This document shows, one piece after another, positions 27,061 through 28,335 of a stretch of DNA of 28,335 nucleotides (its first letter is position 1; every line of letters begins with the position of its first letter). The DNA is taken from contig JAUCBJ010004922.1 in assembly GCA_032718475.1 (NCBI GenBank), positions 1 to 28,335 of the forward strand, written 5' to 3'. A program made the translations under genes and the position numbers. The DNA comes from Nemertoderma westbladi (Eukaryota > Xenacoelomorpha > Nemertodermatida > Nemertodermatidae). Below the pieces are notes generated by a model. The model made no database searches. It saw nothing but the letters and a program-made list of their open reading frames with translations, and was not told where the DNA came from.

Positions 27061-27337
27061 TGCAGACACATCTTTCCAATAATATGGGGTTTTCCGTACA
27101 ACCACCACACACACCAGCTAGAGTATCATTTAATGAGATGGTAATAATATATCGGAATATTAGGGCTGTTGTCTTTGTAATTATTCTAAACTTGAAATAT
27201 ACTCCGATGGTTTTCGTAGACAAATTTTTCTACAATGCATAATTTGTACTGTGGGTTATAAACTCTAAAGGCAAGTTAAAGTAAGCAAGGAAGTAGTCTT
27301 TTAAAAAGTCGTTAATATTTCAATAAAGTATGTTAAT

Positions 27338-27645
27338 AAGAGTGAGTGAATGTGTGATGAGCGAGTGAATGTGTGAGTGGGTGAGTGAATGTGTGAGTGA
27401 GTGAGTGGGTGAGTGAATGTTTGGGTGAGCGAGCGAGTGGGTGAGTGAATGTGTGATGAGCGAGTGAATGTGTGAGTGGGTGAGTGAATGTGTGAGTGAG
27501 TGACTGAGTGAGTGGGTGAGTGAATGTTTGGGTGAGCGAGCGAGTGAGTGAATAAGTGGGTCAGTGAATGAGTGTGTGGGTGAGTGAATAAATGAGTGAA
27601 TGTGTGAATGAATTAGAGAGTGACTGAGTGAGTGACTGATTGATT
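27338..27645. repeat. GTGAGTGAATGTGTGA minisatellite with 98-bp higher-order unit
   Basis: It is built from GTGAGTGA and GTGAATGT words. The block GATGAGCGAGTGAATGTGTG starts at 27357 and again at 27455, giving a 98-bp superunit. The minus strand reads as Thr-His-Ser-Leu repeats, a by-product of the repeat. Confidence 0.9.
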
Positions 27646-27751
27646 GGTTTATTGTCCATAACAAAATAAATAAACTTAAACCGAAATAGAAATTGTGAAA
27701 CACCATACACCAAAAGCCATGTATAGACCGGTTAAAAATTAACCCTATTAA

Positions 27752-27798
27752 ACCCGTGGGGGGGGGGGGGGGGTCAATATGACCCCCCCCCCCCGTGG
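27752..27798. repeat. G16 / C12 hairpin
   Basis: G16 (27758-27773) then TCAATATGA then C12 (27783-27794). GTCA/TGAC around ATA extends the G:C pairing, giving a stem of up to about 16 bp. CCGTGG-type words flank the runs. Confidence 0.85.
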
Positions 27799-28084
27799 TT
27801 TTTTTATTATAATTCTGAAACAAACGCAGTTGGGAATCTGAAATTTTTTGAATTTTCCTAAAAATCTATTGTCTTCCTAGTAGTGAAAACCGTTTTCAAA
27901 AATATTGGGTAGTTTTCGAGTTATAGCACCATTTTTTAACCCTACTTTTGGCACTTTTTTTGAGACGTTTTTTGAAAATTACATTTCATTAAATATGAAT
28001 TGTAACATCTCTATTTTTGATTTACACCGGTTTTTTGGTGTTAGCAATTGGATGGAATTCATATAAATTGATTTAGAATTTTCA
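27799..28084. other. AT-rich stretch, no gene
   Basis: T-rich sequence without a credible ORF, array or element end. It leads into the degenerate duplication at 28085. Confidence 0.4.
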
Positions 28085-28312
28085 AACTTGTTTTTTTCGG
28101 CGGGTGCCAATTTTTGGTGCCAGCACCAAATTTTGAAATATGTCAATTTGTAAATTGATTGTGTGAAACTTGTTTTTTTTACGCAATTGGGGTTTTTTTG
28201 GGGTTCTGGTGTCGATGAAATATATACGAGTTGCACCAAGCGTATCAAGACTTGTGTTTTTCGGTGGTGGGTGCAATTTTGGTGCTAGCACAAATTTTGA
28301 AAATCCATTCAA
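28085..28312. repeat. About 163-bp degenerate tandem duplication
   Basis: ACTTGTTTTTTTCGGCGGGT at about 28086 and ACTTGTGTTTTTCGGTGG at about 28249 start related segments. Both contain TTTTGGTGCYAGCAC and AAATTTTGAAAAT-like sequence. The second segment reaches the window edge. Confidence 0.7.
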
Positions 28313-28335
28313 TGATAAAAATTGTTTGTGACAAT

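Noticed and set aside
27320-27823. 167-codon minus frame with Thr-His-Ser-Leu repeats
   Set aside because: Product of the GTGAGTGA minisatellite.

Overview
The window comes from an animal nuclear genome, most likely a marine invertebrate. The signs are dense nested transposons, non-LTR reverse transcriptases of metazoan type, abundant minisatellites and frequent GTAGGCCTAC-type words. I cannot name the species. I found no convincing host protein-coding gene, tRNA or rRNA. Nearly all the sequence is mobile DNA or tandem repeat, and many boundaries can be fixed from target-site duplications (TSDs) visible in the sequence.

Region by region: (1) 1-2376 holds a 28-bp minisatellite (about 397-1402), AT-rich DNA, and a 5'-truncated non-LTR insertion (1762-2045) flanked by a 15-bp TSD. 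(2) 2377-9536 is a complete 7.16-kb LTR retrotransposon. It has a 5-bp TSD (CGAAA), LTRs of 537/538 bp that differ at about six positions, and a polypurine tract. Its gag-like reading frame is broken at two G runs and ends in a pair of zinc knuckles of BEL/Pao type. It has no pol. The 2.2 kb where pol would be expected is arrays of short hairpin-forming repeats. (3) 9542-14251 is a DNA-transposon cluster: a long-TIR element with a 9-bp TSD (9688-11542) that contains a second element with a 9-bp TSD and perfect 58-bp TIRs (10146-11324); a 580-bp element with a 9-bp TSD inside a 68-bp minisatellite; and an 865-bp hAT-like element with an 8-bp TSD. (4) 14541-16890 is a decayed non-LTR reverse transcriptase split by a young RTE-like insertion (15815-16724, 11-bp TSD). 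That insertion is about 99% identical to the copy near 1.8 kb.

(5) 17604-20890 is a 298-bp tandem repeat. Its second copy is split by a 2.7-kb TIR element that carries a 162-bp array and a roughly 147-bp array, each unit of the latter holding a CTCF-core-like word. (6) 20919-23158 (minus strand) is a Jockey/CR1-like reverse transcriptase pseudogene broken by two MITEs, one with Harbinger-type ends and TAA TSDs. (7) 23400-25296 is a long-inverted-arm element studded with the palindrome TGTTCTAGAACA. (8) 25297-28335 holds a TTAA-flanked MITE and several simple and minisatellite repeats.

The parts are not a cooperating pathway. The nesting gives a relative insertion history. The most unusual object is the gag-only LTR element with hairpin arrays, which would need reverse transcriptase and integrase from a relative elsewhere in the genome.
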